Assembly (NCBI GenBank): GCA_037190145.1
Contig: JBBCJU010000013.1
Location: 62,001 to 126,000 of the forward strand
From: 55-13 sp037190145
GTDB taxonomy: Bacteria; Armatimonadota; Fimbriimonadia; Fimbriimonadales; Fimbriimonadaceae
Length of the DNA stretch: 64,000 nt
Reading direction: 5' to 3'
Made by a program: the position numbers and the translations under genes. This document shows positions 43,582 through 51,660 of the stretch, piece by piece (position 1 is the stretch's first letter; every line of letters begins with the position of its first letter). The notes beneath the pieces are model-generated. The model did not search any database. It was not told the origin of the DNA and saw only the letters and a list, made by a program, of their open reading frames with translations.

Positions 43582-45354
43582 ATGACAAAAGCAGTTTGGA
43601 TCATTGGAGCCTTGGCTTTAGCCGGCGGCGGATATTGGTTTTTCTTTAAGGGTCGTGATACCGGAGAAGGTGACATTGAGTACCGCTACTCCAAGGTTGA
43701 AAAGGGTGAGATCGTACGTTCTATCTCCGCCACTGGCTCTCTAGTAGCCAATACCCGTGTTGATATTAAGTCTAAGGCTGGAGGTAAGGTCGTTCGTCTC
43801 GCGGTTGATGAAGGATCCGTGGTCAAAAAAGGAGATCTCATTGCGGAGATTGATCCGGCAGACACTCAAGCATCATACGATCAGGCCGCTGCCGATTTAA
43901 CGTCTGCGCAGGCCCGAGCAAAACAGGCACAAGCAACCCTAAATCTCCAGATTGCCAACAGTAGGACAAGCGTTGCCGATGCTCAGGCGGCCTATGAGTC
44001 TGCAAAAGTGAGATTAGAGCGGGCCAAGGTTGAGTTGGGGCGGTCTCCCAGCTTGACGGCAGCCACGATTCGGAATGCTCAAGCTTCTTATGATGAGACA
44101 CTTGAGTCTAAACGGCAGCTAGAACAGGTCACGATTCCACAACGGAGGCGAGATACGCAGGGCACTCATGATCGGACAAAGGCCGATTTTGATGTCGCTC
44201 AAGCCGAATACACTCGGCAACAACGCTTGCTTGAACAAGGGTTCACAACACAGGCAACTGTAGAAAGGGCCAAGGGGTCGCTAGAATCAGCTCGCGCCGC
44301 CTACCAACTTGCTCAAACCAACCTTAGCAATATCGACAAGGAGTTGTCATCGGAGGTGGCTTTGGCTAACGCGTCCATCGCTCGTGCAAAGGCTCAGTTG
44401 GATCAAGCCAAAACAAATGCAACTGATACGGCGATCCAACGCACAAATGTATCGGAAGCACAGAAAGCGGTCCAAATTGCCGAAATCAACCTGAGACAAG
44501 CCAAGGACGCGGTCATTAACAACCAAATCCGCAAAGAAGAGTACAGCGCCGCTCAAGCTTCTACCGTCCGAAGTCGAGTCTCCGTTGAAAATGCAAAAGT
44601 TCAGCTAGACAGCACGACTGTTCTCGCGCCTAGGGATGGCGTTGTGACCACCAAGTATTTGGAAGAGGGGACCATCATTCCCCCAGGTACCAGCACGTTC
44701 TCCGAAGGGACCAGTATTGTGCAACTCAGTGACGTCACCACCATGTATGTTGAGTGCGCAGTGGTAGAAGCAGACGTGGCCCAGGTAAAGCCTGGTCAGA
44801 AAGTAAGAATCCGAACTGAAGCTTTCAAGGGCCTCGCAGTTGACGGTGTTGTGGATCGAGTGAATCCAGCCGCTACAACAGAGAACAACATTACGGCCGT
44901 GAAAGTCCGAGTCAAGATTCTCCCTGGCGCCAAAGCTCAACTACTCCCTGGAATGACGGCGACATGTGAATTCCTTACCTTAGAAAAGAAGGATGTCTTG
45001 ATTGTCCCTAGCCAAGCTATCAAACAGGATGGAGAGCAGTCTTATGTAGAGGTGAAGTCTACTGATCCGAAGAAGCCTCGACGCGTCGAGGTAAAGGTCG
45101 GCGAAGTGGGTAATGATGGAACAGAAATTCTGTCTGGCCTCAGCGAAGGAGATGAAATCGTCACCGCAACGATTGATCTAGCGGCCCTAAGAGAGACTCA
45201 GCGCAAGATGCAAGAAGCCCAGGAAGGCGGAGGACTCGCTGGTGGGCAAGGTCAACGAAACAACAATCGCCAGCAACAAGGGCAACCTAGAGCCGGAGCA
45301 AGCCTGCAAATGGGAACCGGTAATCGGGGCGGTGGTGGAGGCGGAGGCCGCTAA
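43582..45354 (+). CDS. HlyD/MacA-type periplasmic adaptor
   Basis: A 590-aa membrane-fusion protein with one N-terminal anchor (about residues 4-24). A lipoyl-like segment (VRLAVDEGSVVKKGDLIAEI) is followed by a very long coiled-coil hairpin (about 95-340, rich in Gln and Ala). Beta-barrel strands follow (LAPRDGVVTTKYLEEGTII; VDRVNPAATTENNITAVK). The last 45 residues are a Gly/Gln/Asn-rich low-complexity tail. It links TolC with the permease. It is separated from the TolC gene by 3 bases. Confidence 0.9.
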   Translation: MTKAVWIIGALALAGGGYWFFFKGRDTGEGDIEYRYSKVEKGEIVRSISATGSLVANTRVDIKSKAGGKVVRLAVDEGSVVKKGDLIAEIDPADTQASYDQAAADLTSAQARAKQAQATLNLQIANSRTSVADAQAAYESAKVRLERAKVELGRSPSLTAATIRNAQASYDETLESKRQLEQVTIPQRRRDTQGTHDRTKADFDVAQAEYTRQQRLLEQGFTTQATVERAKGSLESARAAYQLAQTNLSNIDKELSSEVALANASIARAKAQLDQAKTNATDTAIQRTNVSEAQKAVQIAEINLRQAKDAVINNQIRKEEYSAAQASTVRSRVSVENAKVQLDSTTVLAPRDGVVTTKYLEEGTIIPPGTSTFSEGTSIVQLSDVTTMYVECAVVEADVAQVKPGQKVRIRTEAFKGLAVDGVVDRVNPAATTENNITAVKVRVKILPGAKAQLLPGMTATCEFLTLEKKDVLIVPSQAIKQDGEQSYVEVKSTDPKKPRRVEVKVGEVGNDGTEILSGLSEGDEIVTATIDLAALRETQRKMQEAQEGGGLAGGQGQRNNNRQQQGQPRAGASLQMGTGNRGGGGGGGR

Positions 45355-46565
45355 TGAAAGTCGGCGACTCCTTCCAGTCCGCCTTACGCGCCATCGCAGC
45401 CAACAAACTGCGATCTGCGCTGACCATGCTGGGCGTTATCATCGGTGTGGGATCGGTCATTGCGATGATCGGGATTGGCGAAGGTACGAAGAAACAGTCG
45501 CTGGAAAACATCTCAAAGATGGGCTCCAATATGCTCACCGTTATGCCAGACTGGCGTCGCGGTGGGCAAAGTATGGGCTCTTCTGCCCCTCCAAGCCTGA
45601 AGCAAGAGGATGTCAAAGATCTTACGGATCAAGTACCTCTGATCAAGAACATCACGGGAGTGGTAAGCGGCAACAGAACCGTCGTTTTCGGTAACAAAAG
45701 CACCCAAACAAGCATCACTGGCGGTATGCCGGAGATTGCGATTATCCGAAATGCAACCCAGATGTTTCAGGGCGGATGGTTCACCTATGAGGACAATGAG
45801 CTGCAGACCCAAAAAGCAGTGCTTGGGTATCAAGTGTACGATCAGCTTTTTCAAGGTGAAAACGCGATCGGATCAACCATCCGAATCGGTAGCCAAAACT
45901 TTGAAGTTGTCGGAGTCGTCGAGTTCAAGGGCGGGTCTGGATGGAGAAATCCTGATGACCAAGTCTATGTTCCCCTAGAAACCGCCATGAAGAAGCTCCT
46001 GGGCAAGACAAACCTTGACCAGATCAATATTGAAGCTTCAAATACTGAGTTGATGCCTATCACTCAGATCATGGTGGAAGAGGTATTGAACCGAAAGCGC
46101 CGAAACGCTGCCGGGGAATCGCTTTTCCGAGTGTTCAACCAAGGTGAAATGATCCAACAGATGGAAGAGCAAACGGCCCTGTTGGGTGCGCTCTTGGCCG
46201 GTATTGCTTCCGTATCGCTCTTAGTTGGCGGAATCGGAATCATGAACATCATGCTTGTTTCCGTTACTGAGCGGACCCGTGAGATTGGACTTCGCAAAGC
46301 CATCGGAGCTAAGCGGGAGGGCATTCTCACGCAGTTTCTTCTTGAAAGTGTGGTGATGTGCCTCTGCGGTGGCGCATTGGGCATTCTCTTTGGGTCGGTT
46401 GGGGTCATTGGCGTGGCCAAACTGTTTAAGGTTCCGCCAGTCATCAATACAACTTCGATCACCACAGCCTTCTTCTTCTCCGCTGCAGTTGGGGTCTTCT
46501 TTGGACTGTATCCAGCTCTGCGCGCAAGTCGGTTGGAACCTATTCAGGCTCTTAGGTACGAATAA
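45354..46565 (+). CDS. MacB-like ABC transporter permease (FtsX family)
   Basis: A 403-aa permease. The first helix (LTMLGVIIGVGSVIAMIG) precedes a large MacB periplasmic core domain (about 45-260), and three helices follow (LLGALLAGIASVSLLVGGIG; LESVVMCLCGGALGILFG; FFFSAAVGVFFGLYPA), ending with ALRASRLEPIQALRYE as in the FtsX family. No ABC ATPase domain is fused and none is encoded nearby. Its ATG overlaps the adaptor stop by one base (TAATG). Confidence 0.9.
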   Translation: MKVGDSFQSALRAIAANKLRSALTMLGVIIGVGSVIAMIGIGEGTKKQSLENISKMGSNMLTVMPDWRRGGQSMGSSAPPSLKQEDVKDLTDQVPLIKNITGVVSGNRTVVFGNKSTQTSITGGMPEIAIIRNATQMFQGGWFTYEDNELQTQKAVLGYQVYDQLFQGENAIGSTIRIGSQNFEVVGVVEFKGGSGWRNPDDQVYVPLETAMKKLLGKTNLDQINIEASNTELMPITQIMVEEVLNRKRRNAAGESLFRVFNQGEMIQQMEEQTALLGALLAGIASVSLLVGGIGIMNIMLVSVTERTREIGLRKAIGAKREGILTQFLLESVVMCLCGGALGILFGSVGVIGVAKLFKVPPVINTTSITTAFFFSAAVGVFFGLYPALRASRLEPIQALRYE

Positions 46566-46957
46566 TGCAGTCGCCGCGTCGAACTGGTTCAGAGTTCGAA
46601 GACGCGGCGGCAGATTTTCTGCTTGAGATCGGATTTACGATCATCACCCGCCGATTCAAGGCAAGGACCGGAGAGCTTGACCTCATTGCTTTGGATGATG
46701 ATTTATTGGTTTTTGTCGAGGTGAAGCAACGATCGACATCTGATCTACCCGAGGCTTCCATCACCAAGCTAAAGATTCAGCGGCTTTACTCCGCAGCTCG
46801 GGAATATCTAAGCAAGACGGATCAGACAGATCGTGACTTCCGATTTGATGTCATTGCCTTTGCTGGAAAGCAGATTCGGCACCACCGTAATGTGTTCATG
46901 GATAATGCAGACCTCGATGCGGTGGGTGCTGAAGATGACCCAGAGCCATACCATTAG
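46565..46957 (+). CDS. yraN: YraN/UPF0102 family protein
   Basis: A 130-aa protein of the YraN family (Holliday-junction-resolvase-like PD-(D/E)xK fold): GSEFEDAAADFLLEIGF, ITRRFKARTGELDLIALD and VFVEVKQRSTSDL carry the conserved Glu/Asp/EVK pattern. Its function in bacteria is not settled. Its ATG overlaps the permease stop by one base (TAATG). Confidence 0.88.
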   Translation: MQSPRRTGSEFEDAAADFLLEIGFTIITRRFKARTGELDLIALDDDLLVFVEVKQRSTSDLPEASITKLKIQRLYSAAREYLSKTDQTDRDFRFDVIAFAGKQIRHHRNVFMDNADLDAVGAEDDPEPYH

Positions 46958-46980
46958 CTGGGCCAAAATCAAACCGTCGT

Positions 46981-49314
46981 ATGTATTTCACGAAGTACCC
47001 TCATCGTTCTAACTTCACGTACCTTCAGGATTACGCATCTGAATCCAGTACAGGAACGGTAGGCAAACACCCAGTTAGCCTGCACTTGGAGAGCCACCAA
47101 GACGATATCTATCATGTTCGAGTGATGGCAGATAGGTGGACCGAAAACGACTGCCTTGAAACCCTTGACATCCCTTCCGCTAGTGAAAGGCACCGGTTGA
47201 AGATTAACGAAGAAGGGCAGCTTGTTCTGATGGGGAAAGACGGCAAACCTCTTATTCAAAGCCCCTCTGGTAAGTCATTTGGAGTATGTGGAGATCACTC
47301 AATATTCCAGTTTGAGACTAGTCCGGAGGCGAAATACTTTGGCCTTGGCGAAAAAACCTTTGGACGGATTGAGGTTTCCGGTATTCGCACGAAGTTCTGG
47401 AACACCGATGTTTGGGGAGATTTTCACCACAAACAATGGGGCGATGAGCCAACTGATCCACCCTATTTCTCGACTCCTTATCTCGCCACACGAATTGGCG
47501 ATGAGTGGGTTGGATTTCTACTTCATAACCCCTATCCTTGCTTTTTTGAGATACCGGGCACGGATGAATCTAGAGTCTTTGTGGAGTGGCAGAGGACCGC
47601 ACCGGAGCTTATCATGGGATCTGAGGGCGGAGAGCCCAATCTATGGATTCTCTATGCCACCAGCCTAAGAGAGCTTACGCGCAAACTGCAGAAGCTGGTG
47701 GGTGTAACTCCACTTCCCCCTCTATGGGCGCTGGGGTATCACCAATCTCGTTGGGGATATGGTGGCCATGATGACCTTCTTGAGCTAGACCGTAAGTTCA
47801 CCGAAAACAAAATCCCCTGTGATTCCCTTTGGCTGGATCTAGATTACATGGATGGATTCCGCATATTCACAGTTGCAGAGAAGGCATTTCCTCACGGTGT
47901 GGCGGCAACCAACGAGGGCTTATCAGAGTCTGGGCGGCGCATTATCCCAATCATTGATCCGGGCGTAAAGCATGATCCCGGTTATCGGGTCTATGATGAC
48001 GGGCTGGCACAAGATGTCTTCTGTCAAAACGCGGAAGGCAACCCATTCATCGGCATGGTATGGCCCGGAGAAACTGTCTTTCCAGACTTTACGCTAAGGA
48101 AAGCACAAGATTGGTGGGCCGGGTATGCCAAAGAGTTTCGAGAACTTGGGTTCGGTGGATGCTGGGTAGATATGAACGACCCTTCAACTGGCCCAGTGGA
48201 CCCAACTGGCATGCTTTTTCAGGGTGGCTCCAAGCCTCATGCCTTTGCTCACAATACTTATGCGTTAGGTATGCAGATGGCTACCAAACAAGGTTTCTTG
48301 CAAGCTAAGCCTAATGAACGTCCCTTTATTCTTAGCCGCTCAGGATACATAGGATCCAGCAAAAACGCCGCTATCTGGACAGGGGACAACCTATCCAACG
48401 AGTTCTATTTACGCATTTCCATTCCCACGACTATTGGCATGGGGCTGAGCGGTCTTCCCTTTAACGGGCCTGACATTGGTGGGTTTGGCGGAGATGTAAC
48501 GGATCAACTGATGCAGGACTGGGTTAAGGCCTGCTTCCTATTCCCATTTATGCGCAACCACAGCATGCTTGGGACTAGGGTTCAAGAGCCGTTCTCATTC
48601 CCAGTAGCCACGATGCAGATATTGCGCAAGTACATCCGTTTACGTTACAAACTTCTGCCTTACCTATACAACTTGTTTATTGATCAAGAAGAGCTAGGCG
48701 ACCCAATCCTTCGCCCACTGATCTATGAATACGAAGACGCTGGATTGCATTCTGTAGACGACCAGTTCCTTATTGGGCCCCACATCCTTCAAGCTCCAAT
48801 TCTTGGGAAAGAGAGATCTCGGGAGGTTCTCCTGCCTGGTAACCAGCATTGGTATGACGCTCGTAATGGTCAATGGGTGGAACCGGGCACTGGTGTCGTA
48901 AAGGTTGCCCCTGGTGAAACACCCTTGTTCTTCGCCGCTGGGGCTATCGTGCCCATGCAACTTGGGACGCCAACCTCTGCCCACAAGGAGATGAGCAAAG
49001 TAGGTTTCCACATCTTCATTCCTTCCGACTGGAACGGAGAGTCTTCATATACTTATCGAGTGGATGATGGCATTTCATTCGATTATCGAAACGGAAAAAG
49101 AAGCCAAGTGAGCATCCGTTTGGTATCCGTAAATGGGAATGTGGCCATCAGTTGGGAACAAGACGAAGACGGGTACGGAAGAATTTCTCCAACCTTTGTC
49201 GTTCACGGACGCGTGAAGAGTGTTCGGGCCAATGGTTCAGACGGAATACAGAAAGTAGATCGAGTGGTTCTAGCAGGAAGATCACTGCCGGTCGACGTAG
49301 TAAAGGTGAAATAA
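46981..49314 (+). CDS. Glycoside hydrolase family 31 alpha-glucosidase
   Basis: A 777-aa retaining alpha-glycosidase of family GH31, without a signal peptide and so probably cytoplasmic. It shows KYFGLGEKTFGR, LWLDLDYMDGFRIFT, catalytic nucleophile Asp397 in GCWVDMNDPS, acid/base Asp469 in WTGDN, and FNGPDIGGFGGD. Glu follows the Asn in most family members; here it is Asp. It probably degrades maltose- or isomaltose-type oligosaccharides. It begins 23 bases after yraN, and ribE follows immediately. Confidence 0.92.
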   Translation: MYFTKYPHRSNFTYLQDYASESSTGTVGKHPVSLHLESHQDDIYHVRVMADRWTENDCLETLDIPSASERHRLKINEEGQLVLMGKDGKPLIQSPSGKSFGVCGDHSIFQFETSPEAKYFGLGEKTFGRIEVSGIRTKFWNTDVWGDFHHKQWGDEPTDPPYFSTPYLATRIGDEWVGFLLHNPYPCFFEIPGTDESRVFVEWQRTAPELIMGSEGGEPNLWILYATSLRELTRKLQKLVGVTPLPPLWALGYHQSRWGYGGHDDLLELDRKFTENKIPCDSLWLDLDYMDGFRIFTVAEKAFPHGVAATNEGLSESGRRIIPIIDPGVKHDPGYRVYDDGLAQDVFCQNAEGNPFIGMVWPGETVFPDFTLRKAQDWWAGYAKEFRELGFGGCWVDMNDPSTGPVDPTGMLFQGGSKPHAFAHNTYALGMQMATKQGFLQAKPNERPFILSRSGYIGSSKNAAIWTGDNLSNEFYLRISIPTTIGMGLSGLPFNGPDIGGFGGDVTDQLMQDWVKACFLFPFMRNHSMLGTRVQEPFSFPVATMQILRKYIRLRYKLLPYLYNLFIDQEELGDPILRPLIYEYEDAGLHSVDDQFLIGPHILQAPILGKERSREVLLPGNQHWYDARNGQWVEPGTGVVKVAPGETPLFFAAGAIVPMQLGTPTSAHKEMSKVGFHIFIPSDWNGESSYTYRVDDGISFDYRNGKRSQVSIRLVSVNGNVAISWEQDEDGYGRISPTFVVHGRVKSVRANGSDGIQKVDRVVLAGRSLPVDVVKVK

Positions 49315-49893
49315 ATGTTTACCGGAATCATTCAGGGCATTGGGCAAGTCAGTCATTTTCAGGGATCACGGCTGGAGATTCAAACCGTGGACGCCTGGCC
49401 AAATGACCCGATAGCAGCAGGAGAAAGTGTAGCCGTTAACGGTTGCTGTCTTACTGCGCTAGAAGATGGAACTCTCTACTTCGACTTAAGCCCTGAAACC
49501 AGGCTTCGCACAGCATTCCACCAAGTCCATGTCGGAAGCAGGGTGAATCTAGAGCGAGCCATGCGCCCTACCGATAGATTTGGCGGCCACATTGTTCAAG
49601 GTCACGTTGACACAGTGGCGGAAGTCGTAGCGATTCTCCAAGACGGCGAATTCACCGTATTTCGGTTCCGCATTCCAAACGAGTTTGATAAGTACCTGAT
49701 CGGTAAAGGCTCCGTTACCGTAAATGGCATCAGTTTAACGGTCGTAAATCCTATGTCGGGTGAGTTTGATGTTTGGATAGTGCCTCATACGTTAAAGGAA
49801 ACAACTTTAGGAGACTTAAAGCCAAGTGAAGTTGTGAACATTGAGTTCGATGTTCTGGCTAAACATCTGGAAAAACTGATGTCTTCTGAATAG
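49315..49893 (+). CDS. ribE: Riboflavin synthase (alpha subunit)
   Basis: A 192-aa enzyme that dismutates two lumazines into riboflavin. It starts MFTGIIQGIGQV and has the two lumazine-binding repeats, with VAVNGCCLTAL and GHIVQGHVDTVAEV in the first half and VTVNGISLTVVNP with VWIVPHTLKETTLG in the second. Its ATG directly follows the GH31 stop (TAAATG). No other riboflavin gene and no FMN riboswitch is near. Confidence 0.95.
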   Translation: MFTGIIQGIGQVSHFQGSRLEIQTVDAWPNDPIAAGESVAVNGCCLTALEDGTLYFDLSPETRLRTAFHQVHVGSRVNLERAMRPTDRFGGHIVQGHVDTVAEVVAILQDGEFTVFRFRIPNEFDKYLIGKGSVTVNGISLTVVNPMSGEFDVWIVPHTLKETTLGDLKPSEVVNIEFDVLAKHLEKLMSSE

Positions 49894-50019
49894 TGTTTTC
49901 TATGTCATTGAAAATCACTACTAAAGCTAATTATTAAGACATCCATAACCCATTTCCTGTATTTTTCCCCTGCAGAACTCAATACTCATTACCAATGAAC
50001 ATAGCATTGGGGCTAAGGT

Positions 50020-51615
50020 ATGAGAATTGAAGAATTTGGGTTGGACAGTGTCGAGAGAAGACGGCGACTAGAGCTATATCGTATTGGCACAGATGAGGTT
50101 CGGGATCTAAAGGCGCTTAAGAGCATCCTTGAACCCAAACTTCCTTGGGTCATTGACGAATTCTATACGCATCTTGAGAAATACCCAGATGCACTACACA
50201 TAATTTCGAACGCTGGAAGCAGTATTGAGAAGCTCAAGAAAACGAATCCAGCTTACTTCGCAGAGTTGTTTCGGGGCGAGTTTGATGAACAGTACTTCGC
50301 AAGTCGCCTAATTGTTGGCAAAATCCATGCCGCTATCGGATTAACTCCTGTTTGGTTCTTTGCCGCGATGAGTAGCTACTATCAGTGCATTTACCCACTC
50401 ATCACAAAGAAGCTTTGGTATAGTCCGGGACGGTCAGGAAAACTGATTAGCGCCTTCCAAAAAACGCTCAACTTGGATCAGGAATTGATCATGGAAGCCT
50501 ACATAGAGTACGGCTACATCGGAAAAATCCGCGAGGTAAACACCGAAGTCAACCTTGTTATTAAGGGCTTGGTGAGTAATAGTGAGCAGCTTCAACAAGC
50601 GGCTGATGAGAGCGGACGTGCGACTCAGGAAGTGGCCAAAGTTTCTGAGCAAGTCGCCCACTCTGGACAAATGCAGGCTGAGGTAACTCAAAAGGCTTCT
50701 GTATCCATGAACAGTCTTTCGATAAACAGCTCTGTGATGGTCAATGGCGGCTATGAGCAACAAATGGCACTATCGGAAGCAAGCGCATCAGTATCGACTG
50801 TCCAAGCACAGATTGCAACCATTGATGAGCAAGCCAAGATGTGGGAGCATATCAGGGATAGGATCGAGGCGATTGATCGACTCAAAGCAACCGTTGAGGA
50901 AACAGCTTCACGAGTTCAGGAAATGAACACCCGTAGCGATCAGATTGGACGAATTGTTCAAACCATCGACGATATTGCCGCTCAGACAAATCTGCTTGCC
51001 CTCAATGCCGCGATTGAAGCTGCGAGAGCTGGTGAGCATGGTAGGGGATTTGCTGTGGTCGCGGAGGAAGTACGGAAACTGGCCGAGAACTCTTCCGGAT
51101 CCACTAAGGAGATCACGGGCCTCATACGTGCCATTCAAGACGGAAGTCAAGAAGCAATGTCTGCTATGCAACGTACTGTTGACGATGTGCAAATGGCGCT
51201 TGAAGTAACAAACGACGCAGCGGCCTGCTTGGAACGTATTGCCTCTGTGGCAACGGAGACCGCTCGCAGCAACGAATCTCTGTCAATCGCGATGAACAAG
51301 GTCAATACCGTCGCAGAATCCAACGCAGTTATTCTCCAAACCGTTGGGACAGAAATCGAAAGCGTGAATGCGGCCATTGAGAACATCGCTGCAATCACGG
51401 AAGAGAACTCCGCTGCAAGTGAAGAAATGAGTGCCTCAACCGAGGAAATGAGTGCTCAGGTTGAAGAGCTTGTTGCAAGCCTAAAGGAGCTAGATCAACA
51501 GATCACACGACTTCACGAAATCGGGAATGTTGCCGATGAGGTCATCAACAAAAGCCGGAGCGATCAGGCTCAGAAGCAAGCATCTCATTCTGCACACATC
51601 CGACTTGCAGCCTAA
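50020..51615 (+). CDS. Globin-coupled methyl-accepting chemoreceptor (HemAT-like)
   Basis: A 531-aa soluble receptor. Residues 1-180 form a protoglobin-like sensor with proximal His103 in VGKIHAAIGLTPVWFF. A helical linker follows, then the MCP signalling hairpin with AAQTNLLALNAAIEAARAGE and RGFAVVAEEVRKLAENSSGS. No membrane segment is visible, so it is a cytoplasmic oxygen or gas sensor feeding CheA. No che genes lie nearby. It starts with ATG at 50020. Confidence 0.92.
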   Translation: MRIEEFGLDSVERRRRLELYRIGTDEVRDLKALKSILEPKLPWVIDEFYTHLEKYPDALHIISNAGSSIEKLKKTNPAYFAELFRGEFDEQYFASRLIVGKIHAAIGLTPVWFFAAMSSYYQCIYPLITKKLWYSPGRSGKLISAFQKTLNLDQELIMEAYIEYGYIGKIREVNTEVNLVIKGLVSNSEQLQQAADESGRATQEVAKVSEQVAHSGQMQAEVTQKASVSMNSLSINSSVMVNGGYEQQMALSEASASVSTVQAQIATIDEQAKMWEHIRDRIEAIDRLKATVEETASRVQEMNTRSDQIGRIVQTIDDIAAQTNLLALNAAIEAARAGEHGRGFAVVAEEVRKLAENSSGSTKEITGLIRAIQDGSQEAMSAMQRTVDDVQMALEVTNDAAACLERIASVATETARSNESLSIAMNKVNTVAESNAVILQTVGTEIESVNAAIENIAAITEENSAASEEMSASTEEMSAQVEELVASLKELDQQITRLHEIGNVADEVINKSRSDQAQKQASHSAHIRLAA

Positions 51616-51626
51616 AGCATTAGGCC

Positions 51627-51660
51627 TGATTTGTAACCTCAGCATTGAGGTTACAAATCA
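51627..51660. terminator. Perfect 15-bp inverted repeat between convergent genes
   Basis: TGATTTGTAACCTCA and TGAGGTTACAAATCA are perfectly complementary around a GCAT loop. The right arm reaches into the gyrB stop codon. There is no clear U-run on either side, so it is an atypical terminator; it could end both the chemoreceptor and gyrB transcripts or stabilise their 3' ends. Confidence 0.6.

Noticed and set aside
49992..50010. A 6-bp hairpin (CCAATG/CATTGG) before the chemoreceptor gene.
   Set aside because: Too short and weak to support a regulatory claim.
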